DNA of 64,000 nt from Curtobacterium pusillum (GCF_013359865.1 NZ_JABMCE010000073.1:29899-93898); one strand, 5' to 3'. Shown: positions 48,150 through 58,203, counted from the first letter of the stretch. The notes: a model not told the origin generated them from the sequence alone. Program-made: numbers and translations.

Positions 48150-50219
48150 TCAGCCCTCCACGAGAGGTGCCAGTCGGTCACCGAGGTACGGCGCCAGCGA
48201 CTTCGCGTACGTCGCCGTGATGTGTGTGCGGTCCTGGTAGACGAGCACGCCGCCGATGATCGGCGAGCACACCCGGTTGTTGCAGAACAGGTCGGTGGTG
48301 TCGACCACACGGACATCCGCTCGGGCAGCCGCTGCGATCTGCGGGTCTGCGTCGGACGCGGGCCGACGGAAGAGGCACGGCCCCAGGTCGTCGGCGTGCT
48401 CGGCGGCACATGCGTCGATGTCCGCGATCCCCGCGGCCGTCGGATCGGGGTTGTCCTCGATCGGCACCACGCGCGCCCCGGTCGCGAGTATGCGTTCCCA
48501 TGCCCCCGCGTACCCGATGGCTGCTTCCTCGGCCGGCGACCGACCGGAGGCCGCGGGGAAGGCGGTGTACGACGCCGAGGCGACGATGACTGCGTCGTAG
48601 TGCTCATCGGCGAGGGCGCGGAGCACCGCGTCGTTCCACTTGGTGCAGGCATCGTCGTGGTCGGTCGATCCGGCGGCACGGACCGTGGTGATCGGGCAGG
48701 CCGATCGGACGTACGTCGTCACCGCCCAGCCCCGCTCGTCCGCGACCTTCTCGACCGCAGGCTCCCAGTGTCCGGCGTGCGAGTCCCCGACGAGGGCCAC
48801 CCGCAGACGTGCGCTCGTCGCACTCGCTCCGACCGCGCAGGTGGTCAGGCCGGTGAAGGGACCGAGCTTCTGCTGACAATCGGGGTGCGCCGTCGTCCAG
48901 TTGTCCTGGTTGGCGCCGACCGGTGACGGAACCGGACCGCCGCGGGTCGTCGTCGCGAAGTCCCCCCGCAACGCCGCCGCGGCGCCGGGCCGGGCTCCGG
49001 CGGTCGCGGCGGCGTCGTCGGCGACGCGTTGCGGCACGACCACCAGGGCGGCTCCCGAGACCGCCACCCCGAGCACGACAGCCGCGGACACGGCGGACAG
49101 CACGCGGCGCGGGCGACGACCGGACGCGTGCCGACGCACAGGGAGCACCCGCCACCGGTTCTCAACGTAGGTGTAGCTGAGCGCTGCGAGCCCGACGGAG
49201 AGTCCCAGGAGACCGATCTTCTCGAGCGGCAGCAGCGCGCGGTCGACCCACGCGGTGGTGAGCACGATCAGCGGCCAGTGCCACAGGTAGAGGCTGTACG
49301 ACACGTCGCCCGTCAGCTGCACCGGACGCCAACGGAGTGGCGAGGCCTGCCCCAGCGGGGTTCCGCACGAACCCGCCACGACGAACGCCACCGCGCCGAG
49401 CACGGGGACGGCGGCTGCCACGCCGGGGAATGCCGTCGCGTCCGTGTAGACGAGCGCAGTGAGCCCGACGAGAGCGAGCCCACCCCAGCGGAGTGCCTCG
49501 GTCCACACGAGACCGAGCCTGGCCCGTACCGGCACGAACGCGATGAGCGCCCCCGCCGCCAGCTCCCACATGCGTGTGGGGGTCACGAAGTAGGCAGCCG
49601 CTCGGCTGTGGTCCGTGTACCAGATCGAGTACGCCAGCGAGGCCGCTGTGATCACGGCGATGGTCACGAGGACGACCGTCCTGCTGCGGGCGTGGCCTCG
49701 CCGACGGATGCTCGGGATTGCTGCGAGCAGGAACACGAACGGCCAGACGAGGTAGAACTGCTCCTCGACCGACAAGGACCAGAAGTGTTGGAACGGACTC
49801 GTCGAGGGCGACGCAGCAGTGTACGTGTCAGCGTTAAGCGCGAGTCGCCAGTTCTCGACGTAGAACGTGCTCGCGAATGTCTGGAGCCCGAGTTCTCGCC
49901 ACGCCGTCATGGGGAGGACGAGCAACGCCGTCGCCGCGACCACGAGGATCACGAGGACGGCCGCCGGGAGCAGCCGGCGAGCACGCCGCAGCCAGAAGCG
50001 TGGGACGTCCACCCGGCCGGACGTCGTCGCCTCGCGCAACAGGTGCCCGGAAATGAGGAAGCCGGAGACCACGAAGAACACGTCCACTCCGACGAAGCCA
50101 CCGGGAAGGTGCTTCGGGAAGAGGTGGTACACGATCACGAGGGCGACCGCGACGGCGCGCAGCCCCTGGATGTCCTGGCGGAATCCGCGGGTTTCGGTGA
50201 CTGATCTTCGGATTCCCAT
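48150..50219 (-). CDS. Membrane O-acyltransferase with SGNH domain (OafA family), copy 1
   Basis: A 689-residue fusion. The N-terminal acyltransferase-3 domain has ten or more membrane helices, opening QDIQGLRAVAVALVIVYHLF with the family's conserved His, PGGFVGVDVFFVVSGFLIS, and HFWSLSVEEQFYLVWP. The C-terminal extracytoplasmic SGNH domain has VALVGDSHAGHWEP (near 474) and the DxxH pair in DRTHITATY (near 664). Such proteins take an acyl group from the cytoplasmic side and place it on an exported glycan or lipid. Paralogue of 56161-58203. Confidence 0.92.
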   Translation of the reverse strand: MGIRRSVTETRGFRQDIQGLRAVAVALVIVYHLFPKHLPGGFVGVDVFFVVSGFLISGHLLREATTSGRVDVPRFWLRRARRLLPAAVLVILVVAATALLVLPMTAWRELGLQTFASTFYVENWRLALNADTYTAASPSTSPFQHFWSLSVEEQFYLVWPFVFLLAAIPSIRRRGHARSRTVVLVTIAVITAASLAYSIWYTDHSRAAAYFVTPTRMWELAAGALIAFVPVRARLGLVWTEALRWGGLALVGLTALVYTDATAFPGVAAAVPVLGAVAFVVAGSCGTPLGQASPLRWRPVQLTGDVSYSLYLWHWPLIVLTTAWVDRALLPLEKIGLLGLSVGLAALSYTYVENRWRVLPVRRHASGRRPRRVLSAVSAAVVLGVAVSGAALVVVPQRVADDAAATAGARPGAAAALRGDFATTTRGGPVPSPVGANQDNWTTAHPDCQQKLGPFTGLTTCAVGASATSARLRVALVGDSHAGHWEPAVEKVADERGWAVTTYVRSACPITTVRAAGSTDHDDACTKWNDAVLRALADEHYDAVIVASASYTAFPAASGRSPAEEAAIGYAGAWERILATGARVVPIEDNPDPTAAGIADIDACAAEHADDLGPCLFRRPASDADPQIAAAARADVRVVDTTDLFCNNRVCSPIIGGVLVYQDRTHITATYAKSLAPYLGDRLAPLVEG

Positions 50220-50301
50220 GGCCAGGAGACTCTACCGAACGGTCACGACGGCGATCGCAACCACACCCCGACCGGCTGGTCACCCACTTCGAGCCGGACC
50301 G

Positions 50302-53157
50302 TCACTCGGTAGCCGTACCACAATGGAAGAACGCCGTGCGCCCGGCCGTCCCCGCGCTCGTCAGGGCCGCGCGCTCCTGCCAGTCGTCGATCACGGAGCG
50401 CTCGTCGGGACGGTCCGCGTCGTCGACGGCGAGGATCGCGCCGTCGCTCAGTCGGCCCCCGAGGAGCGGGACCGCGGGCCAGCGGGAGTGGATCCGCACC
50501 GACGCGGGAGGTCCGTCGACGAACAGGAGGTCGATGGACTGGATCGACTCCCAGGCGCCCCGGCTGTACCACGGGAAGGCCTCCCCGTCGAAGTCGAAGC
50601 GCTCGAGAGGAGCGTCGACGACGGTGGCCTGGTCTGCCACTCCCGCGTCCGCGAGCATGCGCCGTGTCTCGCCCGCGTAGTGCGCGTCGTGGTCCAGGGA
50701 GACGAGGCGGAGGTCTGGGCGACTCTGCGCGATGGCCGCCGCGAGCCGAACGGTCGAGTGTCCGCTCCCGAGTTCGACGATCGTCGCGTTCTGGGGGAGG
50801 CCCAGAGCGCGGTTGACGAGTTCGAGCTGCGTCTCGGGGAGCGCGGCGAAGGAGGTCGGCTCGGCGAAGCTCCCGTGCACTGGAGCAACGTCGTCCAGTG
50901 ACGCGCTCGTCGGCTGCTCGGTCGGGACCTCCGGTGTGTCCTCCGTTGTCTCGTCCACGAGCGCGCTCAGGCCATCGGGATTCGGCGACCGGAGTTCCGG
51001 ATCCGGCCCGAATGCCGCAGCGGCAACGGCAACGGAGTCGACTCGCACGTACGTCACGTTGACCAGGTCGCGGGCCGATTCCACGTCCTCGACGAGGATG
51101 GTCCGTTCGGCGCGGATGTTGCGGCTCTCGGACGGCAAGCCAGTCAACATCGAGGCGGCGGTCACGACGACGGTGCTCGCCGTTGCACGGTCCGCATCAT
51201 GGAGCTGCACGATGCGGCCCTCGTTGACGAGGTCCTGCAGCCGGGCCGGGAGCAGCGCGGCGTCCTTGCAGGTGCTGACCGAATCGATCTGCGCGATGCC
51301 GACGGTGCGCGAAGCGGCCAGGTGGTCGAGGTCCTCGACGAGACGCTCGAGCGTCCCAGCCGTGTTCGCGCCCGGACGGTAGTCGGAAACGACCACGACG
51401 TCGAGCGTCCGCTCGGGGACCGGCACGCCTTGGATGTACTCGTTCGCCGGGTACGGCCGCGACGCCATCGGGTGCTCGATGCGCGGAGCTGCCTCGCCCG
51501 CGGCGATCTGTTCGTGCCAGCGCATCCAGCCGCTCTTGTACGCGACGCGCGCCGAGTGCACCCACCCATCACCGAAGTCGGATCCGGTGAGGGATGTTCG
51601 GGAATAGCGGACCAACATGAGCGGCACGGGGAGCTCGAGGAGCGGGACCCGTGAACCGAACGCTGATTCGATGCGCAGGCGGAACTCGCTGTCGGCACCC
51701 TTGCGGACGTCGTCGTAGTAGCCCACACGGTCCACCACGGTCCGTCGGCGGAACAGCAGAGAAGTCTCGGTGAGGCGGAGCGAAGCGCTGCGCGGCTGGA
51801 CGAACGCGAGGTCGTTGGTGACACGGAGCGAGGACGTCACGTTGCCGACGAGGTCCGGGTGCGCCTCGAGATGCCTGACCTGGATCTCCAGTCGGCGGGG
51901 GTGCGCCCAGTCGTCCGAGTCGTGCATCGTGACGTACTCACCGAAGGCCCTCCGGATGCCCTCGTTGCGTTGGAAGTACGTCCCCCGGTTCTCCGCGGAG
52001 CGGATCACCCGGACGCGACGGTCCATCGCCGCGGCCTGCGCCAGGACCGCGTCGTACCCCGGGCCGGAGCCGTCGTCGATGACGAGCAGCTCCCAGGTCC
52101 GCCAGCTCTGCCGGATCATCGATCGGATCGCCGTGATCATACCGTCGTCGGGACGGAAGCAGGTCATGATGACGGTCACGAGCGGCCCGTCTGCCACCCG
52201 GTCTGACGGAACGCTGTCGAGACGGTCGAACGGGGTGGCTCCCTCGGCTGAGAGGCGCACCGGTTCGAGCGCGTGATCGGTGTAGGTGAGGTTGAACAGG
52301 TCGAGCCAGCTCTGCATGGAGAGGTCTTCGTGGCCGGGAAGGAACGGGTTCGCCAGATCGGCTCGGTGCAGGAAGTGGCGGTAGTCCGGGTTCGCCGTCC
52401 GCTGCACGATCCGCTCCGCGCTGGTCTCGTCACCACCGAGCAGGAGGAGTTCGGTGGCCACGTGCCGCGCTTCGGCGGACAGCGATGCGCCCGCCGGGCC
52501 GGAAAGGTACCGGAGGATGCGTTGCGCGATCCGCGTCTGCGGCTCCGTCTCGAAGGCCGCCAGCAGTCGAGCCAAGGTCAGCAGGGTGCCCGGGTCGAAT
52601 GCCTCCGGCGCGCCCTTGGCGGCTGCGAGGACAGCGCGATCGAGGGCGTCGAGCCCGTACCGACCGCGGCTCGCTCGGAACGCCAGCACCTCGGCAGCCC
52701 ACATCGATCGGTTCTTCGCGCCGAAGCGTTGGATGGACCGCGGATTCGCGCGGGACCAGTGGGAGACGACGGAGCGTCGTGCCGCCGTCGTCGAGAGATC
52801 CCGCATCGGGACGGCTCGGGAGAGCTCGGCCCCTTCCCGCTCAGCCGCCGTACGGGCGGCGTCCACGGCAGCTTGTTCCGCCTTCGCGGCCTGCTGCGCG
52901 GCGCGCTCGTTCCGTGCGTTCCGCGCCCGCCGCTCCCGGGCAGCGACCTCGGCCTGCGCGCGGCGACGCGCGGCTCGGTAGAGGACGAGGACCCCGACAC
53001 CGCTCAGCACGACCCAGGCGACGAGCACGGTCCACCCGAGCCACACCACGTCGTCATCGACGAGGACGGCCACGGTCCCGAGCAGGATCGTCACGCCCAC
53101 CCACCCGAGGACTGCGAAGACACGGACATCGGGTCGACTGAGGTCGATGGGGCGCAA
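50302..53157 (-). CDS. Membrane-anchored glycosyltransferase-methyltransferase fusion
   Basis: A 951-residue multidomain protein. Two membrane helices (about 12-60) are followed by an Ala/Arg/Glu-rich coiled coil (about 62-115) and a helical region. A GT2 domain (about 325-470) opens VTVIMTCFRPDDGM with metal-binding HDSDDW near 420. A region of unknown fold (570-730) and an acidic linker lead to a class I SAM methyltransferase-like domain (about 780-930) with VELGSGHSTVRL near 792 and LLFVDGPP. TTG start with GGAAAGG 6 bp upstream. The fusion suggests coupled sugar addition and methylation, possibly chain-end capping, but no full-length homologue is known to me. Confidence 0.85.
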   Translation of the reverse strand: MRPIDLSRPDVRVFAVLGWVGVTILLGTVAVLVDDDVVWLGWTVLVAWVVLSGVGVLVLYRAARRRAQAEVAARERRARNARNERAAQQAAKAEQAAVDAARTAAEREGAELSRAVPMRDLSTTAARRSVVSHWSRANPRSIQRFGAKNRSMWAAEVLAFRASRGRYGLDALDRAVLAAAKGAPEAFDPGTLLTLARLLAAFETEPQTRIAQRILRYLSGPAGASLSAEARHVATELLLLGGDETSAERIVQRTANPDYRHFLHRADLANPFLPGHEDLSMQSWLDLFNLTYTDHALEPVRLSAEGATPFDRLDSVPSDRVADGPLVTVIMTCFRPDDGMITAIRSMIRQSWRTWELLVIDDGSGPGYDAVLAQAAAMDRRVRVIRSAENRGTYFQRNEGIRRAFGEYVTMHDSDDWAHPRRLEIQVRHLEAHPDLVGNVTSSLRVTNDLAFVQPRSASLRLTETSLLFRRRTVVDRVGYYDDVRKGADSEFRLRIESAFGSRVPLLELPVPLMLVRYSRTSLTGSDFGDGWVHSARVAYKSGWMRWHEQIAAGEAAPRIEHPMASRPYPANEYIQGVPVPERTLDVVVVSDYRPGANTAGTLERLVEDLDHLAASRTVGIAQIDSVSTCKDAALLPARLQDLVNEGRIVQLHDADRATASTVVVTAASMLTGLPSESRNIRAERTILVEDVESARDLVNVTYVRVDSVAVAAAAFGPDPELRSPNPDGLSALVDETTEDTPEVPTEQPTSASLDDVAPVHGSFAEPTSFAALPETQLELVNRALGLPQNATIVELGSGHSTVRLAAAIAQSRPDLRLVSLDHDAHYAGETRRMLADAGVADQATVVDAPLERFDFDGEAFPWYSRGAWESIQSIDLLFVDGPPASVRIHSRWPAVPLLGGRLSDGAILAVDDADRPDERSVIDDWQERAALTSAGTAGRTAFFHCGTATE

Positions 53158-53278
53158 GACGGGCCTTTCCGGGAGCGGGTCGGAGCTCAGGACAATCTAG
53201 TGGGAGCGATGCACGAGTCCTCGTCACGAACACACTAGGCTTGCCGAGGTTTTTGAACGAATGCTCACGGAGGAACCT

Positions 53279-54532
53279 TTGCGTCTCGTCGTCGTAGGTC
53301 AGGGGTACGTCGGACTCCCGCTCGCCCAGGAAGCGGTGAAGGCCGGCTTGGCGGTCATCGGGTTCGAACAGAACGTGGATCGCGTCAGCGACCTGAACGA
53401 CGGACGCTCGCACGTCGACGACATCAGCGACGCCGAGGTACGGGCGATGGTCGACGCTGGCTATCGTGCGTCCGCCGATCCGACGGACCTGGCCGGCGCC
53501 GACGCGATCGTGATCTGCGTCCCGACCCCGCTCACGGTGGACGGCGCGCCGGACCTGGCCGCCGTGCGCGGCGCAGTCGAGACCATCGGTCGCAACCTGA
53601 CCGCCGGCACGCTCGTGGTCCTCGAGAGCACGACCTACCCCGGGACGACCGAGGAAGTGGTCCTGCCGATCCTCGAGGGCTCGGGCCTGCGCCTCGACGA
53701 GGACTTCTTCCTCGCGTTCTCTCCTGAGCGCATCGATCCGGGCAACCCCCACTTCGGACTGGCGAACACCCCGAAGGTCGTCGGCGGTGTCTCCGAGCGG
53801 TCGTCGGACGTCGCGGTCGACTTCTACTCCCGGTTCGTGGACACCGTCGTCCGTGCGAAGGGTGCAAAGGAAGCCGAGACGGCGAAGCTCCTGGAGAACA
53901 CCTACCGTCACATCAACATCGCCCTGGTCAACGAGATGGCGAAGTTCTGCCACGACCTCGGGATCGACATCTGGGACGTCATCGACGCGGCGTCCTCCAA
54001 GCCCTTCGGGTTCCAGGCCTTCCGGCCGGGGCCGGGTGTCGGCGGTCACTGCATCCCGATCGACCCGAACTACCTCAGCTTCGAGGTGAAGCGTCGCCTC
54101 GGGTACCCGTTCCGCTTCGTCGAGCTCGCCGAGAGCATCAATGCATCGATGCCGAGCTACGTGGTCGACCGGATCGCCGAACTCCTGGCCCACCGTGAAA
54201 CGACACTGGAGGGCGCCTCGGTCCTGCTGCTCGGGGTCACGTACAAGGCGAACATCGCCGACCAGCGGGAGTCACCCGCGGTCGACGTCGCCGAGGAGCT
54301 CCTCCGCCGCGGTGCCGAGCTGTCCTTCCACGACCCGCACGTCGAACGGTGGTTCCTCGGATCCGGCGAACGCAGCCGTGTCGAGTCACTGGACGCGGCA
54401 GTCTCGGAAGCCGACGTCGTCGTCCTGCTCCAGGCACACGACGAGTACGACGTCGATGCCCTCGCCGGCCGAGCACGCAACTTCTTCGACACCAGGGGTG
54501 TCAGCCGTGCACCGGGCGCGGTCCGGCTCTGA
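53279..54532 (+). CDS. UDP-N-acetyl-sugar 6-dehydrogenase (WbpA/WecC type)
   Basis: NAD-dependent four-electron oxidation of a UDP-HexNAc to the uronic acid; 417 residues. The Rossmann motif VVVGQGYVGLPLA is at the N-terminus, and the catalytic Cys is in PGPGVGGHCIPIDPNYL (near 257). GGHCIP(I/V)DP separates the N-acetyl-sugar group (WbpA, WecC, TviB) from UDP-glucose dehydrogenases, which have GGSCFPKD. TTG at 53279 has GGAGG 5-6 bp ahead; the ATG at 53261 has none. It is followed after 5 bp by the asparagine-synthetase-like gene. Confidence 0.92.
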   Translation: MRLVVVGQGYVGLPLAQEAVKAGLAVIGFEQNVDRVSDLNDGRSHVDDISDAEVRAMVDAGYRASADPTDLAGADAIVICVPTPLTVDGAPDLAAVRGAVETIGRNLTAGTLVVLESTTYPGTTEEVVLPILEGSGLRLDEDFFLAFSPERIDPGNPHFGLANTPKVVGGVSERSSDVAVDFYSRFVDTVVRAKGAKEAETAKLLENTYRHINIALVNEMAKFCHDLGIDIWDVIDAASSKPFGFQAFRPGPGVGGHCIPIDPNYLSFEVKRRLGYPFRFVELAESINASMPSYVVDRIAELLAHRETTLEGASVLLLGVTYKANIADQRESPAVDVAEELLRRGAELSFHDPHVERWFLGSGERSRVESLDAAVSEADVVVLLQAHDEYDVDALAGRARNFFDTRGVSRAPGAVRL

Positions 54533-54537
54533 TCGGC

Positions 54538-56130
54538 GTGCCTCGCAGACCTGACCGGGCGAACGTCGGTGCCGTGCCCGAGTCCGTGATCGCGACCTCG
54601 GACGGACGCCTTCCGGAGGCCGTGCTGTCCGGCTACGCCTTCGTGGGCCCGGACGTCGTCTTCGGCGAGGACGGCCGCCGCGCTCGTGGCGACGAGGTGT
54701 CCGGAGGACACGACGGCGCCTACACGAGTGTCACGAGGACCGCGACCTCGGCCTCCATCGGGACCGACGCGAACGGCGCAGCGCGCCTCTACCTCTACCG
54801 GGCCGGCGCCCGGTGGGCCGTCGGCTCCTCGCTCATCGAGCTCGCGGAGTGGGCGCACGCGTCGGGGCACCCCCTCGACCGCGACGACGACCAGCTCGCG
54901 TCCTTCCTCCTCGAGGGCACGATCGGGAGCCAGCTCGTCAGCGACCGGACGGTGTTCCGTCAGATCCGCCTCGTCCCGGTCGGGGCGACCGTCGCCATCA
55001 ATGCCGGACGCCGGAAGCAATTCAGGGTCGAGCCGCCAGCGGCGACCCCGGCGTGGGAGTCGTACGGAGGCCTGCTCCGACAGGCACTCTGGGAGATCGC
55101 CAGCCGAACTCGGACACTACTCGAGAGCGACGTGCCACTGGTCGCCGACGTGACGGGAGGCCGGGACTTCCGGATCGTCCTCGCCGCGCTGCGCGCCGGC
55201 AACGGCTCCGATGCGCCGTTCGGCGACCGGGTGCGATTCCGTGCTGACCGGAGGCGACCGGAGGCCGTCGCGGCGACCGAGGCGATGAGCGAGGCGTTCG
55301 GGCTGCAACTGAACCAGACCGGGCGGGTACGTCGCGCGGAGGTCGATCCGCGCTGGGGCTTCGACCAGTGGCGCCGCGACGAACTCGGCGTGTACGGACC
55401 GATCTACCCCTACCGCACGTCGACACCGGAGCTGCTGCTGTCCGGCACCGGAGGCGAAGCACACCGCCGGGTGTACAAGAGTCCGTCGATGGAGTCGGTC
55501 CTCATGCAATCGGTTCCCGACGGCATGGCGCAGACGACCGTCACCTCGCTCGTCGCCGCGATGGATGCGTCGACGGCGGAGGCGATCGGCGAGGTGCCCG
55601 ACGCGCGGATGTGGCACTTCCGTGCGTTCCGGGAACGCTTCCACGGCGGTCGGACGGCACTCCGGCAACCGGTCTTCGCTCCGCTCACGTCCAGCACACT
55701 CCGTCGTGCCTCGAGGCTCCGGGACCCTTCTGGCGAGCTCGGGACGCAGATCACCGTCGACGTGATCCGGAACCTGGCACCGGAACTCCTGGAGGTGCCG
55801 CTCGAGCCCGGGGCGAAGCCGTTCCCAGCCCGACAGGTCCTGGGAGCGACGACGGTCTCACCGAAGCGCGTGGTCAGCGGCACGGTGTACGGCACCTCGC
55901 CGATGCCACCCGCCGCCGAGAAAGCCGGTTCGGTCCTCGAGCCCTTCCGTGAGGCCTTCGACGCCGTTGTTCCGCGGGTGCTGGAAGCGGGGGTCCTGCC
56001 GCGGGAAGTGGTCGACCGTGCCCGAACGGTCGTCGACGGGGCAGCCCGTGTCGACCGCTTCGCTCACGCGTCCGACGGGCAGGTCGTCGGTACGGTGCTG
56101 CTCGCCGGCGAGGTTCTCCGGCTGACGTGA
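54538..56130 (+). CDS. Asparagine-synthetase-like protein with degenerate catalytic sites
   Basis: About 530 residues. The N-terminal half retains an Ntn-hydrolase-like pattern (ASIGTDANGAARLYLYRAG, WAVGSSLIELAEWA), but the nucleophilic Cys expected right after the initiator Met is absent. The second half has a PP-loop-like VTGGRDFRIVLAAL (near 205) where asparagine synthetases have SGGxDS. LLSGTGGEAHR near 300 resembles their second ATP-site loop. The start is uncertain (GTG at 54538, 54574 or 54586; no good ribosome site). Its tight pairing with a uronic-acid-forming dehydrogenase suggests amidation of the sugar carboxylate, as for WbpS in Pseudomonas O-antigen, perhaps with ammonia or an amine in place of glutamine. 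This role is inferred. Confidence 0.72.
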   Translation: MPRRPDRANVGAVPESVIATSDGRLPEAVLSGYAFVGPDVVFGEDGRRARGDEVSGGHDGAYTSVTRTATSASIGTDANGAARLYLYRAGARWAVGSSLIELAEWAHASGHPLDRDDDQLASFLLEGTIGSQLVSDRTVFRQIRLVPVGATVAINAGRRKQFRVEPPAATPAWESYGGLLRQALWEIASRTRTLLESDVPLVADVTGGRDFRIVLAALRAGNGSDAPFGDRVRFRADRRRPEAVAATEAMSEAFGLQLNQTGRVRRAEVDPRWGFDQWRRDELGVYGPIYPYRTSTPELLLSGTGGEAHRRVYKSPSMESVLMQSVPDGMAQTTVTSLVAAMDASTAEAIGEVPDARMWHFRAFRERFHGGRTALRQPVFAPLTSSTLRRASRLRDPSGELGTQITVDVIRNLAPELLEVPLEPGAKPFPARQVLGATTVSPKRVVSGTVYGTSPMPPAAEKAGSVLEPFREAFDAVVPRVLEAGVLPREVVDRARTVVDGAARVDRFAHASDGQVVGTVLLAGEVLRLT

Positions 56131-56160
56131 GCCGCGCCGGGCACGAGCCCGACCGGTCGA

Positions 56161-58203
56161 TCAGCCGAGAGCACGCACCTTCGCGATGAGCGCCGGAGCG
56201 AGGGTGCGTGCGAACGTCGTCGTGAGGTGGTGTTCGTCGCGGTACACCGTGACGCCGCCGATCGCGGTGTAGCACCACCGGTCGTCGCAGAGTGAATCGG
56301 TGAAGTCGAGCACCGTTGCGCCCGGGAAACCGGTCGCAGCCTCTGACATGAGGTCCGTCGAGGGGAACGCCCGATCGCGGGGGAGCGAGCAGGCAGCGGG
56401 ATCCTGCGGTGTCCGCGTCAGACACTCGAGGGCGTCGGCCGGCGCACGAGGCACGTCGTGCAGGACGATGATCTTCGCTCCCCGATTGATCAGGGGCTGC
56501 CACACGGCACGGTACCCAGCGACGGCACTCGCGTCGTCGTCGAACCTCGCCGCGGTCGCCGAGGCCGTCGTCAGGACCAGGTCGTACGGCTGGGCCGCGG
56601 CGAGTTTCGCGATCATGGTCTTCCGCCATGCGGCACAGGATGCTCGGACCTCCGCGTCGCCGTTCGCGGTCGTCGCGGTGGTCAAGGGACAAGCGGCCTT
56701 CGTGTAGGTACTCACGGTCCAGCCGAGCTCCTTCGCAGCTGCTTCGACTGCGGGCTCCCAGCTCACCGCATGCGAGTCGCCGATCAGGGCTACCCGCCGA
56801 GGACCGTCACCCAGCTTGCACACGTTGGCCTCGCCGCCAGTGGTCGGCGCGTGACAGCCGTTGCCGTACGCGGCGGGGACGTCGTCGGCAGCCGCGGCCG
56901 GCGATGGTGTGAGCGGGTCTCCGCTCGACGTACACGAGTCGAGGTGTTGCAACGCCGGGGCACCGAAACAGCGTTCCTGCGCGGCAGCGCGATCTTCTGC
57001 GCGCTGGAGTTCGGCGGCGCTCGCGCGCTGGATCGTCGTGGCCACGGTCTGCATCGGCGTCGCGACGACGAGCGTCAGCGCCAGTGCGCTGGCGACGAGG
57101 ATCATCGACCGCCGTCCACCGGTGATCCTCCGCCGCCGGAACGGCGTCTCGATCCAGCGGAGGGAGGCTTCCGCGAGGCCGACGACGACGACGAGGACGA
57201 GGAGCTTGACGGGCCAGCCGAGATCCTCACCGGACACCGTCCGCGCGAACACCAGCGCGGGCCAGTGCCAGAGGTAGAGCGAGTAGGAGCGGTCACCGAT
57301 GGCGGCACCGAAACGGACGACGACCGGCGCACCGGTCGACGGGGAGGGCAACGGCCGGGCTGCCAGCAGCAAGGCCGTGGCGGCGACGGGGATCGCAGCG
57401 ATCGCTCCCGGGAACGCGCTGCTCGGCGTGATGGCCACGAGCGACACCACGAGCCCGGCGGCCCCAGCGACAGTCACCGCCGTGCGGGTGAGCCGGTTCT
57501 CGAACCACGCGGCCGGGACGGCGGCCGCGACCGCGCCCACCCCGAACTCCCATGCCCTGGTGCCGGTGGAGAAGTACGCCGGTCCGGGAGTGTTGGCCGT
57601 CGCGACGACGGAGTACACGAAGGACACAATGACGATGGCGACGATGACGACCGTCGCTGCTCGGACGACGGCGGGGCGACTCCGTCGCCGGAAGACGAGC
57701 GCCACGGCGATCAGGAGCACCGGAACGGCGATGTAGAACTGCTCCTCGACGGACAGGGACCAGAAGTGCTGGACCGCGGTCGGCGCGTTCTCCGCAGCGA
57801 GGTAGTCGACGGAATCGCTCGCGAGGAGCCAGTTCTGGAGGTAGACGGCGGAGGCGGCGAGTTGGCGGAAGGTGTCCTGCCACACCGGGCGTGGAAGGAC
57901 GAGCACCGTCGCGATCCCCGTGACCGCGATGACGGTGATCGCTGCCGGCAGCAGTCGCTTCGCCCGTCGGGCCCAGAACGCGGTCACTGCGATCGTGCCG
58001 GAGCGGTCCAGCTCGCCGAAGAGCTGACCGCAGATGAGGTATCCGGAGATCACGAAGAACACGTCGACGCCGACGAACCCACCGTGGAGGCGTGCTGGCC
58101 AGAAGTGGTACGTGATGACCGCGAGCACGGCGAAGGCTCGCAGGAGCTGGATGTCCGCACGGGGTCCGCTCGGCCGGACCTGCACCGCGTGCCGACCGCT
58201 CAT
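56161..58203 (-). CDS. Membrane O-acyltransferase with SGNH domain (OafA family), copy 2
   Basis: A 680-residue protein with the same design as the gene at 48150-50219: acyltransferase-3 membrane domain (ADIQLLRAFAVLAVITYHFW, GGFVGVDVFFVISGYLICG, HFWSLSVEEQFYIAVP) and an SGNH domain with VALIGDSHAVSWEP near 474 and DEHHLTTTF near 656. The ATG at 58203 overlaps the stop of the GT2 gene upstream, so it is the last gene of a three-gene minus-strand operon. Confidence 0.92.
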   Translation of the reverse strand: MSGRHAVQVRPSGPRADIQLLRAFAVLAVITYHFWPARLHGGFVGVDVFFVISGYLICGQLFGELDRSGTIAVTAFWARRAKRLLPAAITVIAVTGIATVLVLPRPVWQDTFRQLAASAVYLQNWLLASDSVDYLAAENAPTAVQHFWSLSVEEQFYIAVPVLLIAVALVFRRRSRPAVVRAATVVIVAIVIVSFVYSVVATANTPGPAYFSTGTRAWEFGVGAVAAAVPAAWFENRLTRTAVTVAGAAGLVVSLVAITPSSAFPGAIAAIPVAATALLLAARPLPSPSTGAPVVVRFGAAIGDRSYSLYLWHWPALVFARTVSGEDLGWPVKLLVLVVVVGLAEASLRWIETPFRRRRITGGRRSMILVASALALTLVVATPMQTVATTIQRASAAELQRAEDRAAAQERCFGAPALQHLDSCTSSGDPLTPSPAAAADDVPAAYGNGCHAPTTGGEANVCKLGDGPRRVALIGDSHAVSWEPAVEAAAKELGWTVSTYTKAACPLTTATTANGDAEVRASCAAWRKTMIAKLAAAQPYDLVLTTASATAARFDDDASAVAGYRAVWQPLINRGAKIIVLHDVPRAPADALECLTRTPQDPAACSLPRDRAFPSTDLMSEAATGFPGATVLDFTDSLCDDRWCYTAIGGVTVYRDEHHLTTTFARTLAPALIAKVRALG

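Noticed and set aside
53261..53278. ATG 53261 as start of the UDP-sugar dehydrogenase
   Set aside because: No ribosome site upstream, and the GGAGG that follows is ideally placed for TTG 53279, which opens directly into the Rossmann strand.
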